Of a stretch of DNA of 64,000 bases, positions 12,156 through 24,175 are shown piece after piece; position 1 is the first letter of the stretch; each line of letters opens with the position of its first letter. The notes beneath the pieces are model-generated. The model was not told the DNA's origin. It was given only the letters and a program-made list of their open reading frames with translations, and did no database searches. Both the position numbers and the translations under genes were made by a program. Source of the stretch: Tillandsia leiboldiana (Eukaryota; Streptophyta; Magnoliopsida; Poales; Bromeliaceae); contig CM055060.1 in NCBI GenBank assembly GCA_029204045.2, positions 51,419,378 through 51,483,377 of the forward strand, read 5' to 3'.

Positions 12156-13498
12156 TGTTGGGTTATATGTAATACGGATCTAAATAGGGGAAAAAACACC
12201 TAGAGGGGGGTGAATAGGTGTAAACGTATAAACACTCAAAAATCGTTGCGATAAAAACCCAATGCGGAAATAAAAATAATACGCAAGATTTTTACGTGGA
12301 AAACTCCATCACCGGAGTAAAAAACCACGGGACCGATAACACGGCAGAAATCCACTAGAATTAAAACACGTACAAGGTGATTTACCGTACACACTTACGA
12401 CTCAACCTTTTCCATACGCTCCTAGAGGATCTTCTCCGCTCGCTCCACGACGCTTCTCGAATCCACGATCTGCGCCCAACGCCGAATCCACGGCGTCCAA
12501 CGTCGAATCCACGACGTCCGACCGAATCCACGGTCTTCACCCAATAGCACCCTTCGAATCCACGAACGTGCCTCGCTCCGAATCCACGAGAGCGGTTGAA
12601 CCTTGAATCCACAAGGACACGCGAATCCACGCGCCGATTTTTGGGGTAAATCGTTGTTTTAGGGTGGTGATGATCCGCCGAATACTTAGATCAAAGATAG
12701 ATCGGAAATACCATCTAAGTATTCATTAGTTTGATTCAACTCAGGATGTGAGTATGAAAACCTAGAATCAAACTAATCAATATAGATGAAGAAACAGAGT
12801 ATTCTCTAATGATTTCCTTTCTTCTCTATATGTGGATCTATAGCCGTATAAAATGATATATGAAAATGACGGCTCTTGACTATGTGGATTAACCCTAGAA
12901 AAAGAGTCATAGGGTCTATTTATAGGTTAGAAACCCTAGAAAGGAGATAAGAATCAAAAACGTAACATTTCTGGAAGTTTTACGGACGGCGATCCGGATC
13001 GGACTAGCTGTGATCCGGATCGTCGTAACGAGTCAGCCAGTTCCAGAAAAACGAAGGTTCGGGATCCGGATCGAAGTGCATGATCCGGATCGTTCATACA
13101 GTTCACCAAACATCAACGTTCGGGATCCGGATTGCGAAGCCTGATCCGGATCGTTCAAGGAAGATGGTAAACTCAGTGTTCGGGATCCGGATCAAGAGGC
13201 TACGATCCGGATTGAACTGGTGTATGAACGAACCACCTTCGGGATCCGGATCGAACAACCTGATCCGGATCCTGAACATGTCCCAAGTCCAGTTTTTGAT
13301 TTTTATGCAATGAAAGATTCTTCCAAGTGTTTCTACACTACAAGAAGTATTCGGATCACACAAAATCTTTAGTTAAACATACCTGATCCTTTTGAATTCT
13401 TCTTTCTTGAGATTGAGTTAAATGATCCAACTTTCTTCACCTTCAATCTTCAAGACTTGAGACTTTCACGAAACTACGCCAACTCAAATTCCGTAACA
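12156..13498 (-). repeat. Sirevirus 3' LTR (left copy)
   Basis: The LTR is 1343 bp and reads TGTTGGG...GTAACA on the plus strand. It carries a TATA box (CTATAAATAG on the minus strand, about 12914-12923) and ten GATCCGGAT(C/T) motifs at about 12989-13270, grouped in pairs about 60 bp apart. A run of GAATCCACG repeats lies at about 12457-12630. Confidence 0.95.
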
Positions 13499-13500
13499 AT

Positions 13501-13511
13501 CTCCCCCTTTG
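13501..13511 (-). promoter_or_regulatory. Polypurine tract next to 3' LTR
   Basis: On the minus strand AAAGGGGGAGAT directly precedes the 3' LTR. A second tract lies at 14047-14060. Confidence 0.8.
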
Positions 13512-14218
13512 GCGGTTTCGTGACAAAACATAGATCCACTAAAGAAAATTCAAAAAGATATTTTTGTTGCTATCACCATACAACAAAAATTTACAATGGA
13601 GATCCAAAAATTTAAAAACATGAGATAAACTCCTAAAACAGACTCTAGACTTAGACATCTGTACTCTCTGCACAAAGAAATCATTCTTGACAAAAAGAGA
13701 TCGTTAGATACCTCAAGAATATTTAGCATACAAAACCTAGTACAGAGATAGAGTTTATCTGATCATCATGACATTTGAGAATTCAGATATGTAAGAGAAT
13801 CATAGTCAAAAACCAACATATCTTCTATGCAATTAAAAACCAAATGTCACACAATGTTAGTCCAACATCAACTTGTTAGTAATAATACATGTCCAAATAG
13901 TTAGTCGAATAGTTAGTAGGGACATGCAACAAATCACAAGATAAAAACCAAAAGTTGAAGTTGAGATCATACTTACCTTGATATTACATCATTCATCATA
14001 CTTACCTTGATATTTCATCATTCATTGTTCAAAGTTCTCTCTAACTCTCTCCCCCTTTTTGTCACAAAACAAAGCCAAAATGTAGTTAAGACTACGAAAT
14101 GTTAGGAGAGTGAAAAGTTCCAATAAAACGTAAAACCTGAGAACTAGGCTAAAGTAAGTATAAAACTAAATCCTAAAATCAAAATCCTGCACAAAAAGAA
14201 AAAAAGAGTCAAAAGTAA

Positions 14219-15691
14219 TCAGTTGTCAGAATCTGAGTCTTCAGAGCTTGTGCAACCCATCTTAGAGAGTATCTTTCGCATCCGCTTGTCCATTGAATTG
14301 ATCTTCTTCGTTATGGTAATGTGAGCTGCCGTGGTAATCTCAAGCTCATTGGTAATTCTTTGTTGTTCCTTCAAAACTTGTTCTTGCTTAACAGATAGTC
14401 ACTGTTGTTCCTTGATAATCGATGTTAATGATGCTTCATCATCTGTGCCGGGTGCTTGTCGAGATGGTGATGCGGCAGTGCTTGTACTGTGCTTCGTTCC
14501 AGATGCAGGAACTGGAGTGACATGCGGCAACTTATGGATGGATTTGACAATGGTAGACTCATCTATCATGCTCAGACATTGATGATAAGTTGTTGAAGTA
14601 ATGTCAACCTGAAATTTCTTTAAAATCCTCATTATAATCAAGGGAAATGGAATTCTCTCAGTGGGATGAGGATGCTCAACATATCGCGCCATTCTATTCC
14701 AGATAATGTACGGAATGTTGATATTCAATGCCGTTGCCTCTGATGGATGTCCTATGAGATACAAAAACAACAACCGGTCCCATCTCACAACCTTTGTCTG
14801 CATATTTGGAAGTATATTGTAATATGTGATGAAGTTTAAGAAGCGATATTCAAGACGAAGTTCTTTAGATCGAACAGATTTTTCGGTTGATTGTGTTCCC
14901 TCGAGACAAATTCCCTCTATAACTTTTCGCCATAATGTGTTTGTCAAATTTACCCCCTTTAAGTAGTGAACTCCTTTCTTGCTGGCTTCCATTCCCAAAA
15001 CCTCGCCAATCAATTGTGGAGTAATCTTAAACCTTGTGCCTTGGATATTCGTGTAGAACTCCATAGGACCGTTCTCAAACTCTCGAAGATGTCGTGCATT
15101 AGTATAGAAGGTCCTCACATGATGCAAACAGTAGCCAAGAGTTTCTGGGAAACGACATACTTGAATAAGGTTTGCTTGTTCAATCAGAAGACCAAACTCA
15201 GGGGAGTGACCTTGCAGAGCCTCAATGTTAACATGCCTTTCACCAATGCATTCGCGATGTGCAAAGGCTCGAAGACGATCAGTGTTAACGAATACTTCTT
15301 CCAAGCGATGTGGGGAGTCAGGAGCTATCGGCGTGTCAACATTAATGTCCTGTCGTAGCCCACAGCGTCTAGTTATTCTCTTTCTTTTCATGGAGATGGT
15401 TGGTGCTGCCATTGATGCTTTTCCTGGTTCCTTAGTTGCTTTTTCTTTTGATTTAACAGACGCCTTTCTCCTTGAATCATCAGACGGTTCTTGTTCATAC
15501 ATTGAGTCATCATCATCCGTCAATGCCGCCCAGTCAATCTCATGACAATCTACCTCTGTGTCACTGACCTCGACAAATTCTCCTTTTTGTTGGAGGTTCT
15601 TGGCTCTCTTCAGTTTATTTGTTGGGCGAGTGTGTACCATTGAGACCAGGAGAAGGATTAACCAAGAGAAACACATTGAATTAAGTGCCAT
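14219..15691 (-). pseudogene. Sirevirus env-like ORF, open to codon 430, one premature TGA
   Basis: The frame runs from ATG at 15691 to TGA at 14219, 490 codons, with one premature TGA at 14399-14401 where the other copy has CGA (Arg). It shares long collinear similarity with 1447-2904, including ECIGERHVNI, YNILPNMQTKV and MARYVEHPH, and keeps the Trp lost in that copy. Residues 6-18 are hydrophobic and followed by a basic cluster (TNKLKRAK), like a signal anchor. The region past the TGA is Gln/Lys/Glu-rich and coiled-coil-like with an acidic tail (EDSDSD). Translation could also start at the internal Met just before the basic cluster. It lies 1.6 kb after pol. Biochemical role is unknown. 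Confidence 0.75.
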
Positions 15692-15721
15692 TGATCAAAG
15701 TGCTTGAGTTAAGAAGGTGTC

Positions 15722-16101
15722 CTGTGAAGACCAACTCAAGAACACAAAAATTCTTAGTTTTCAAAAATTGAAAAATTGTATCCAAGCAATCATAATCATG
15801 TAGAGAGACTAATAATCAAATTAGTTTTGCAAAAGGACTTTTAAAAATAGATCAATTGTATGATTTTCGAAAATCCTTATTATATGCCCTAAAACCGAAA
15901 TTTTAGAAATCGAAGCCTAAAAATCCGTTAATCAGGAGAATACCTAGCATATAATCAAAACTGATCTACCCAGAGTTCTTATTTCAAAAGAAATTTGATC
16001 AAAAACCATCCACAAACAAAGTTGATCCAAGAAATTCATCACGTTTGAGGAGGAAAAACATAAAACCTGTGAAAAACCGAGTTTTGATCAATAAAACTTA
16101 C
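15722..16101 (-). other. Predicted leader intron of the env-like ORF
   Basis: On the minus strand the donor CAA/GTAAGT (16101) and acceptor TTCACAG (15722) bound 380 bp, ending 30 bp before the env-like ATG. The other element has the same arrangement with 378 bp. Splicing is predicted, not shown. Confidence 0.5.
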
Positions 16102-16211
16102 TTGTAATCGAAGAACTCTGAGTTTGAAAGCTCCAAGATGCAAGAAATCTAGAGAGAGAAGCTCTAGAGACTTATGAACGAAAGATTAGGGTAATAGAAA
16201 TCAAATCCTCT

Positions 16212-16365
16212 TTGTTCTTATAAAAGACCTAGCCGCGATCCGGATCGGCTACCCGCAGTGAGAAACTGCGTTCGGGATCCGGATCGGCAGATACAATCCG
16301 GATCGTCAGCCCGCAGAAGAATTCCTGCGTTCGGGATCCGGATCATCTATCCCGATCCGGATCGG
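16212..16365 (-). promoter_or_regulatory. Internal GATCCGGATC array and TATA-like box
   Basis: Five copies of (G/A)ATCCGGATC lie at about 16236-16362 in the same paired form as in the LTR (TTCGGGATCCGGATC, a short spacer, then ATCCGGATCG). TTTTATAAG follows on the minus strand (about 16216-16224), then a C/T-rich leader and the predicted intron. The similarity to the LTR array suggests a second promoter driving the env-like ORF. Confidence 0.5.
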
Positions 16366-17306
16366 CCCCAACTTTTTCTTTAGAAAATTTCAGAGAAATT
16401 CAAGAAAAACCAGAAAAAGATTGTAAGCGCAAATGTGTATCAACTTTAAACAAAAATCATCGTTTCATACAACAAGAATTAGATTATGCCAAATCTATCA
16501 ATAATATCCAAAAATGAAACGAAAATTTACAAAAATTAAATCCCTTAAAGTTGAAACACCTTCAATTACATCTAACTTGATCTTATGAGTAATGCCTTTA
16601 TCAAATCATCAATTCAGTAAAGAAAATGAAATACAAAGATCAATAGATGTTTGAAATCCCAAATATAGTAGATAATGTATCTAGACAATCTGTTGAAGAG
16701 AGTGGCTCTTTGAGCATCTTTCTTTAAAAACCAACCTTATACCAACCTTGAAATTTGACAGAGTCAAGTATTTCAACATGCATTTTTCTTAATCAAGAAT
16801 TTGAACAACCATGCTTGGTATACATGTGGTAGCTGCACACAACACTCGGACGACCGAGGTGGTAGCTCTTTCCTCCATGTGGTGGTAGTTTTCACACTCC
16901 TCATTGGGATGTAACTCTTTCCACATCTTTTGAGCATTTTACCTTTTCTATGACTCCCCCTCAATTGGCTATCAATTATTTAAGATATAAAGTATTCAAC
17001 CAAATATTGATCTCGATTTCATACTCGACTAAGCAGTCAAATAAGATAATGACTATACCAAGAGATCATAGAGAGAGTGAAATTGACTTTGATCACTTTA
17101 GAAGATGATTTAATTAACATAAATGATCATTGCAACAGTGAAATATTATGATGGCAAAAGCATAATAAATTTCTAAATGTGCGAAAAGATGCAATTAAAG
17201 TCAATTATGATCTATGCTCAATTAATGTCCTATGTACAAACATAGATAATGAACAAAACAAAAACAAATACAAAACCTATCCTAAGCAAAGATTTCAAAA
17301 AGAAGA

Positions 17307-18872
17307 TTATTTCAAGGAAAGCATCCCAATTGCTTTTCGTAAATGAATAAAACGTTTTTGATCCAAAGGTTTTGTTAGAATGTCAGCTAATTGATCCTCA
17401 GTTGAAATATATGAAAGTTGAAGAGTATTTGATTCAACTAGCTCTCTAAGAAAATGATATCTAAGTTCAATATGTTTTGTTCTAGAGTGCAACACAGGGT
17501 TTTTAGAAATGTTAATAGCACTAGTGTTGTCACAAAGTATTGTTACCGAAGATGCTGAAATGCGGAAGTCGCTCAATACGCTTTTCATCCAAATGAGTTG
17601 AGTTGAGCAACTTCCAACTGAAATGTATTCCGCTTCGGCAGTCGAGAGTGCTATGCAGTTCTGCTTTTTACTGTGCCATGCAACAAGGCAATGGCCAAGA
17701 TAGAAGCATGCACCACTCGTGCTTTTCCGATCATCCACTGATCCTGCCCAATCGGCATCTGAGTATCCAACAATATCCAGACTTGTTCCCATAGGATACC
17801 AAATTCCGAAATTAATTGATCCTTTGATATACCGGATGATCCTTTTCACCGCTTTCAGGTGAACCTCCTTTGGTGCTGATTGATATCTCGCGCAAATCCC
17901 AACACCAAAAAATATATCCGGGCGACTAGCCGTGAGGTAAAGTAGACTTCCAATCATACTTCGATACAGTTTCTCGTCTACATTCTCACTATGTGATTCA
18001 CTTCCAAGTCCCTTGTGGCTAGTTCCCATTGGAGTCGGAAAATCTTTACAGTTTTCGAGATCAAACTTTTTGACCAACTCCATTGCATACTTGGATTGAC
18101 TTAAGTGAATACCTTCATCATTTTGTTTAATTTGCAATCCAAGGAAATAAGTCAATTCGCCCATCATGGACATCTCAAATTCGCTTTCCATGGTCTCCGC
18201 GAATTTAGAAGCATCGTTATCTCTTGTTGCGCCAAATACAATGTCATCGACATAGATTTGTGCTACAATGAAATTGCTTTGATAATGCTTCACAAAGAGA
18301 GTCCTATCAGCTCCCCCTCGAGTATAGCCCTTCTCCAAAAGGTGCTTTGTTAACCTTTCGTACCATGCTCGCGGTGCTTGTTTCAGACCGTAAAGAGCCT
18401 TTTTCAAACGAAAAATATGGTTAGGTTGTTTATGATCTACAAAACCTTTCGGTTGAGCCACATAAACTTTCTCATTTAAAAACCCATTTAGAAATGCGCT
18501 CTTAACGTCCATTTGAAATAATTTGATTTTAAAATGACAAGCAATAGCGAATAGAATACGAATGGACTCGAGTCTAGCTACAGGGGCGAAGGTTTCATCA
18601 AAGTCTATACCTTCTACTTGAGAGTAGCCTTGAGCAACTAATCGTGCCTTGTTCCTGATGATAGTACCATCCTCATTTTTCTTGTTCTTGAAGATCCATT
18701 TGGTACCTATCACATTGTGTTGCTTTGGAGGCTTCGTTAATTCCCAGACTTTGTTTCGCTCAAATTGATGGAGCTCTTCCTGCATTGCTTTAATCCAGTA
18801 GTCATCCTGAAGAGCTTCATCTTTGTTCTTTGGTTCGATTAAAGATACGTAGCAAGCGAATCCACAAACCAA
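17307..18872 (-). pseudogene. Sirevirus pol fragment: reverse transcriptase and RNase H
   Basis: A 521-codon open frame holds a complete copia RT and RNase H. RT starts after the Sirevirus-like SLIEPKNKDEAL lead-in and includes QMDVKSAFLNG, LKKALYGLKQAPRAW and the catalytic YVDDI. RNase H shows VGYSDADWAG, STAEAEYI and HIELRYHFLR and ends ILTKPL. It would copy element RNA into DNA. Upstream it lacks the integrase and is out of frame with the protease part (the frames overlap at 18817-18872 around a deletion), so the polyprotein cannot be made in one piece. The domains themselves look intact. Confidence 0.9.
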
Positions 18873-19928
18873 CTGCCTCCGAGTTCTGACTCCTTCTTGT
18901 GGATCTCCAATAATATTCGATTCCGGATGATCCTTGGAGATTCGTAACGTTTGTTGAAACGGAGTACTCGGAGATATATGAGATGATTCCTCCCAAAGAT
19001 GGTTGACGGGTCGGCCCCATTAGGTCCATGTGCAAAAGTTCCAAGGGCCGTTTTGTACCAACGTGGTTCAAGTTCTTGTGTGCAGTCCTAGACTGTTTTC
19101 CCTTTTGGCAACCACCACACACAATGTTTTGTTTAAATAAAAGCTTTGGAACCCCCTTGACCACGTCCTTGCTTGAAATTCTAGTAAGTTCCTTAAAATT
19201 TAAGTGACCTAGCCTTTCATGCCAAAGAGTTTCATTATTCAAAGCGGCTAAGTTACAATTTTCAGAAAATTTATTAGGAACAACATAACAATTGTTTTCA
19301 GATCTAACCCCTTTTAGAAAGAAGACATGGTCCTTATCAGTTACAACGCATTCAACAGATGAAAAGTTAACTGAAAAACCATTGTCGCAAAGCTGACTTA
19401 TGCTTATGAGGTTAGTCTTAAGCCCATCAACAAATAAGACGTTTTTCAAAATCGGGCCATCTGGAATAGCTACCGTCCCTTTTCCAACAATTTTGGAAGA
19501 TCGACCGTCTCCGAAAACAACGTGTCCTCCGGAGATTTTCTCAAGATTTTGAAAACTATTTTTGTCACCGGTCATGTGACGGGAACATCCGCTATCCAGA
19601 TACCAAGACGAACTATCATATGCATGCAAGGAAACATTGGAAACAAGACAAGGGAAAATTTCACCTTTGCGCACCCAAACCCTTTTGGAGTGCGTCGGTA
19701 ATGGTCGAGAAGTTATATGCCTAGGTGAAGGCGTCTTGTTATAGCGATTGTTGTTCCTTGATGAAATCGTCTTGCGCGATGAACTACCAAATCTCTTTTC
19801 ATTTGAAAAGTTTTGCTTTGATTTTCGGGGAGGAGCCATTTTGGTAGTTGTTGCAAGAGGTCCTTGAGATGAGCATAATTTGTTCCATCGAAGAACAGGG
19901 GTCGGTTGATGTTTCCACCTTCAACCAT
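18817..19928 (-). pseudogene. Sirevirus gag start, protease and pre-integrase, with deletions
   Basis: A gag start (MVEGGNINRPLFFDGTNYAH, 19928-19866) is followed at once by an out-of-frame join. The next frame (from 19839) holds a basic linker, the aspartic protease (YLDSGCSRHMTG) and the pre-integrase zinc region (LWHERLGHLNF, CGGCQKGKQ). It stops just inside the integrase (LLHMDLMGP) and jumps to sequence that belongs upstream of RT. Most of gag with its zinc knuckle and the integrase catalytic core are therefore missing. Confidence 0.88.
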
Positions 19929-19947
19929 TGTTTACAACCCTATTCCC

Positions 19948-19959
19948 GCTCTGATACCA
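19948..19959 (-). promoter_or_regulatory. Primer-binding site (initiator-Met tRNA)
   Basis: TGGTATCAGAGC on the minus strand lies 2 bp inside the 5' LTR boundary and complements the initiator-Met tRNA 3' end, as in most copia elements. Confidence 0.93.
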
Positions 19960-19961
19960 CT

Positions 19962-21306
19962 TGTTGGGTTATATGTAATACGGATCTAAATAGGGGAAAA
20001 AACACCTAGAGGGGGGTGAATAGGTGTAAACGTATAAACACTCAAAAATCGTTGCGATAAAAACCCAATGCGGAAATAAAAATAATACGCAAGATTTTTA
20101 CGTGGAAAACTCCATCACCGGAGTAAAAAACCACGGGACCGATAACACGGCAGAAATCCACTAGAATTAAAACACGTACAAGGTGATTTACCGTACACAC
20201 TTACGACTCAACCTTTTCCATACGCTCCTAGAGGATCTTCTCCGCTCGCTCCACGACGCTTCTCGAATCCACGATCTGCGCCCAACGCCGAATCCACGGC
20301 GTCCAACGTCGAATCCACGACGTCCGACCGAATCCACGGTCTTCACCCAATAGCACCCTTCGAATCCACGAACGTGCCTCGCTCCGAATCCACGAGAGCG
20401 GTTGAACCTTGAATCCACAAGGACACGCGAATCCACGCGCCGATTTTTGGGGTAAATCGTTGTTTTAGGGTGGTGATGATCCGCCGAATACTTAGATCAA
20501 AGATAGATCGGAAATACCATCTAAGTATTCATTAGTTTGATTCAACTCAGGATGTGAGTATGAAAACCTAGAATCAAACTAATCAATATAGATGAAGAAA
20601 CATAGAGTATTCTCTAATGATTTCCTTTCTTCTCTATATGTGGATCTATAGCCGTATAAAATGATATATGAAAATGACGGCTCTTGACTATGTGGATTAA
20701 CCCTAGAAAAAGATTCATAGGGTCTATTTATAGGTTAGAAACCCTAGGAAGGAGATAAGAATCAAAAACCTAACATTTCTGGAAGTTTTACGGACGGCGA
20801 TCCGGATCGGACTAGCTGTGATCCGGATCGTCGTAACGAGTCAGCCAGTTCCAGAAAAACGAAGGTTCGGGATCCGGATCGAAGTGCATGATCCGGATCG
20901 TTCATACAGTTCACCAAACATCAACGTTCGGGATCCGGATTGCGAAGCCTGATCCGGATCGTTCAAGGAAGATGGTAAACTCAGTGTTCGGGATCCGGAT
21001 CAAGAGGCTACGATCCGGATTGAACTGGTGTATGAACGAACCACCTTCGGGATCCGGATCGAACAACCTGATCCGGATCCTGAACATGTCCCAAGTCCAG
21101 TTTTTGATTTTTATGCAATGAAAGATTCTTCCAAGTGTTTCTACACTACAAGAAGTATTCGGATCACACAAAATCTTTAGTTAAACATACCTGATCCTTT
21201 TGAATTCTTCTTTCTTGAGATTGAGTTAAATGATCCAACTTTCTTCACCTTCAATCTTCAAGACTTGAGACTTTCACGAAACTACGCCAACTCAAATTCC
21301 GTAACA
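19962..21306 (-). repeat. Sirevirus 5' LTR (right copy)
   Basis: The LTR is 1345 bp and almost identical to 12156-13498. Differences seen are a TA insertion near 20602, two substitutions near 20713 and 20749, and one near 20770. It carries the same TATA box and CCGGAT array, and on the minus strand it would drive the full-length transcript. Confidence 0.95.
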
Positions 21307-21421
21307 TGGGGTTACTGTTCCGGCGGCCGGAGTTGCGCCGGCGGGGGCGGCGGACGGCGGAGCGCGGCGGCGGGCCGAGGAGAGGCCGGTCGGTCCACCG
21401 CGGGAGGCGTGCACCAGGTGC

Positions 21422-21880
21422 GGGCCACGTGGCGGCGCCCGGTTGGCGGGCGCAGTGGGCGCGGTCCACGGGGAAGGCGCGGGTGCACGGTGGACCGGGG
21501 GTGGACACATGGCATCACGTGGTTGGGTGGTGTTGTGCGCGCGGTCCACGGTGTGGGGAGTGGGTACCTCGGAATGCGTGCCCGACAGACCCGCGTGGGC
21601 ACGCGTGGGCGCGACGTGGGCGCGCTGACCCGCGCTTCCCGCTCGTGGGTGCCACGCGTCAGCCCCTGCTTCGGCCACGTGGCGCAACGCGGTTGGCCCA
21701 ATTGGCTGTTGCCTGTTCGGGGGGCTACGTGGCATCCTGGGATTAATCCGGGCGTGAACAGTAACGGGCCGGGCCCGTTACTGTAGCAGCCCGGAAGTTT
21801 CGGACGCCCGGTAGTTTCGGACGCCCGGTTTTTGGGCCAAAATCCAAAAGTTGGATTTTTTCGGGCTGGGCCTATAAATA
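21422..21880 (+). promoter_or_regulatory. LTR promoter: G-box/CCAAT repeats and TATA box
   Basis: The core CACGTGG recurs (about 21424, 21517, 21676), usually with GGTTGG about 15 bp downstream, followed by CCTATAAATA at 21871-21880. This is the U3 part of the solo LTR 11801-24944 to the right of the copia insertion. Confidence 0.55.
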
Positions 21881-24067
21881 GACTGCTTGCTGGGGCTTTT
21901 TGCCCCCTTTCCCGAGCTCCCCTGCCCTTAGCCCCTTTAGCAAAGTTGGAGATCTTCATGTTGCGCATCTTCTGGCAGAGGCCCGGATTTTTTGGAAGCC
22001 GCGGCGTCGATGACTTCGGCATCGGAGCGCAGTGCGACGATTTTCAGTTGGAGGCCCGTTTCCGTCGCACTTCAGTCTGAGAGGTCTACTGAGCTACCCC
22101 AATAGTGTTTTTGGACGATTCTTGTGGTACTGGATTCACGAGAGGTACATCTTCGACTTTCGTGTTGATCATCTTGCTGGATTCAGAGTTTATGGCACAG
22201 TTTTCGAGATAGTTATAAGCCGCTGTTTTGATGGTGGAGTTTTTGGACAGCAGCCCCTTGCCGGAATTTTATCTCCGCAATCGAGCGTCGGATCGAGACG
22301 AGCCTATACAATTTTTGCATCTACTCGTCGCGAGGATTATTATCGTATTTTTCAAGGATTTTTCTGAGGCTTAATCGAAGGTATACTGTTTCCCCTTTTA
22401 CTGTGCTGATTCTTACAGTTGTGAGATTGTGAAGTTTTGCGCACCCTGTGTTGTGGAATTTGTAACTCGGCCTACGGGGCTCAGAATTGGACGTGCAGGT
22501 ACCCGTTTCGAAGGTCTCGACCTGAGGATCGCCGTGGTATTTTTATTGGAATTTTTGGAGCATTGTTTTTAGGTGAAAAGGTGACATCTTTGTGGCTGAT
22601 TTCAGATTGGAACTTAATTGGGGTAAATTGTGGAATTAAGTGTAACTTTGGACTTTTTATTGTACCCAGGGGTATTTACGGGTGTTTGTGAACCTGTCGG
22701 TGTTGAGGATTAGTGCAGATTGCTGCTCCTCGTGTTTTTAACTGTGGAACCTTGGACAGTTGTGCACTTTCAGGTGGGTGGCCCTGTCTCCAAGAATGAT
22801 GGAATGTGCATTAAATCTGCTATAGTAGGACCATGCATGATAGTGATATTCCTGTGTAGCATGCTAGAATGTGATAGCTGTTGATTCTAGAGTTATATGA
22901 TGATCATGCGATCTCTTGTTCCTACTCTGTAAAATTATTATTATTATTTTGGAATTTGACCTAGCACCCCGTCATATGCAGCATGTTCAGCCAGACTGTA
23001 GAAAACTTCAACTTGGGCTAGGTTTATTCTGCTTTAGGCATCCACACTTCTTTTCTTTCCTGGACATAGTGTTTTATTCGCTCGGGTAGTGGGCCGAGTG
23101 GTCGGGTTTCTTTTAGTGTGGGATGCATTCTTGCACTCGTGCTTGGGAGCAGAGTGGAGTCTGGTAGATACAGTTGATCGTTCATCTGTGGCGGGAGCCA
23201 TTTGGTAGACGGCGGACCCGAGATGTTTTGGTTTCTTGTTTTATTGTCGCCACTGTGTCAGTGGCAGCTTTGTACCAGTGATAGCAGGACCTTGAACCCA
23301 GAACTGTTTTTGGACACACATATGATTTTAGTCAACCAATGTTTTCTTCCGAGCATCGTGGAGTCGCCGAGTCTGTTCTTGTTTGATTGGACAAAGGCAT
23401 TAGCTCTACGAGGCTTGGAAATAAAGCTTGTTTTCAATTGTTTTCCTAAAAAGAACTAAAAATTATTAAATATGGATTTCTTTCAGATCAAATGGCTTTC
23501 AATAAGAAATATCACCTTTTTCCGATAAATTTAACCACCCGAGATGGTTCGAGTGGTCTGGGTTCCAAGGTCTGCCTTTTTCCTTTGGGACGAGAACAAC
23601 GAGAGGCTATGCCTAGAGCCTGTTCTTGTTTGATTAGGGTTGTAGGTTCTAGTCTTTCGGGGTTCCCGGACCCTTTATTGTGTCTGTTGTGGAGTTATCC
23701 TGTCAGTGATGCCTGTTTTAGGGAGCCGTTGGGTTGACAGCGGTCCCGACTGTCGAGTGTCCCTTGTTGCTCAGGATAGAGAGCAGGGATGGGGGATAGT
23801 ATAGCTATATTGTTGAGTCGGGTGGGATTGCACCAGATTATCGACTCGGGTTATTATTTCGGTAACCGCGAACTGTGGGCGGTTTGACCGATTAGTGATA
23901 TACATCAGTTGGGGCTGGGTTTTGCATTGTGGATTGAGTGAGTCTCCACTTTGAGCATTGTGTTGACTTTTGCCTCATTAGCTGAGATACTTGACAGAGC
24001 TGTTGGACATGGGTTACTTTTGACTCGAGTGGGTCGCTCCCCTCGAGTGCCACTCCAGAGTAGGCGA

Positions 24068-24175
24068 GACCGGGTTGTTGTAACCGGCGTTGAGATTGAG
24101 CTTGAGACCGGGTTGTTGTAACCGGCGTTGAGATTGAGCTTTAGACCGGGTTGTTGTAACCGGCGTGAGATTGAG
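24068..24175 (+). repeat. LTR minisatellite, 3 units of about 36 bp
   Basis: Three units each begin GACCGGGTTGTTGTAACCGG and continue CGTTGAGATTGAG. The unit includes a GGTT...AACC inverted repeat. Other LTRs of the family have one copy or a different repeat at this place. Confidence 0.85.

Larger units (their letters stand above)
12156..21306 (-). mobile_element. Young Ty1/copia Sirevirus-type element, internally deleted, target TGGGG
   Basis: A 9151-bp element on the minus strand has two LTRs, a primer-binding site, gag-protease and RT-RNase H pieces, an env-like ORF and polypurine tracts. The target duplication TGGGG (12151-12155 and 21307-21311) is perfect. By eye the LTRs differ at three bases and one 2-bp indel in 1343 bp, so the insertion is recent. 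Most of gag and the integrase core are deleted, so it would have needed proteins from another copy, unless the losses came after insertion. Confidence 0.93.
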
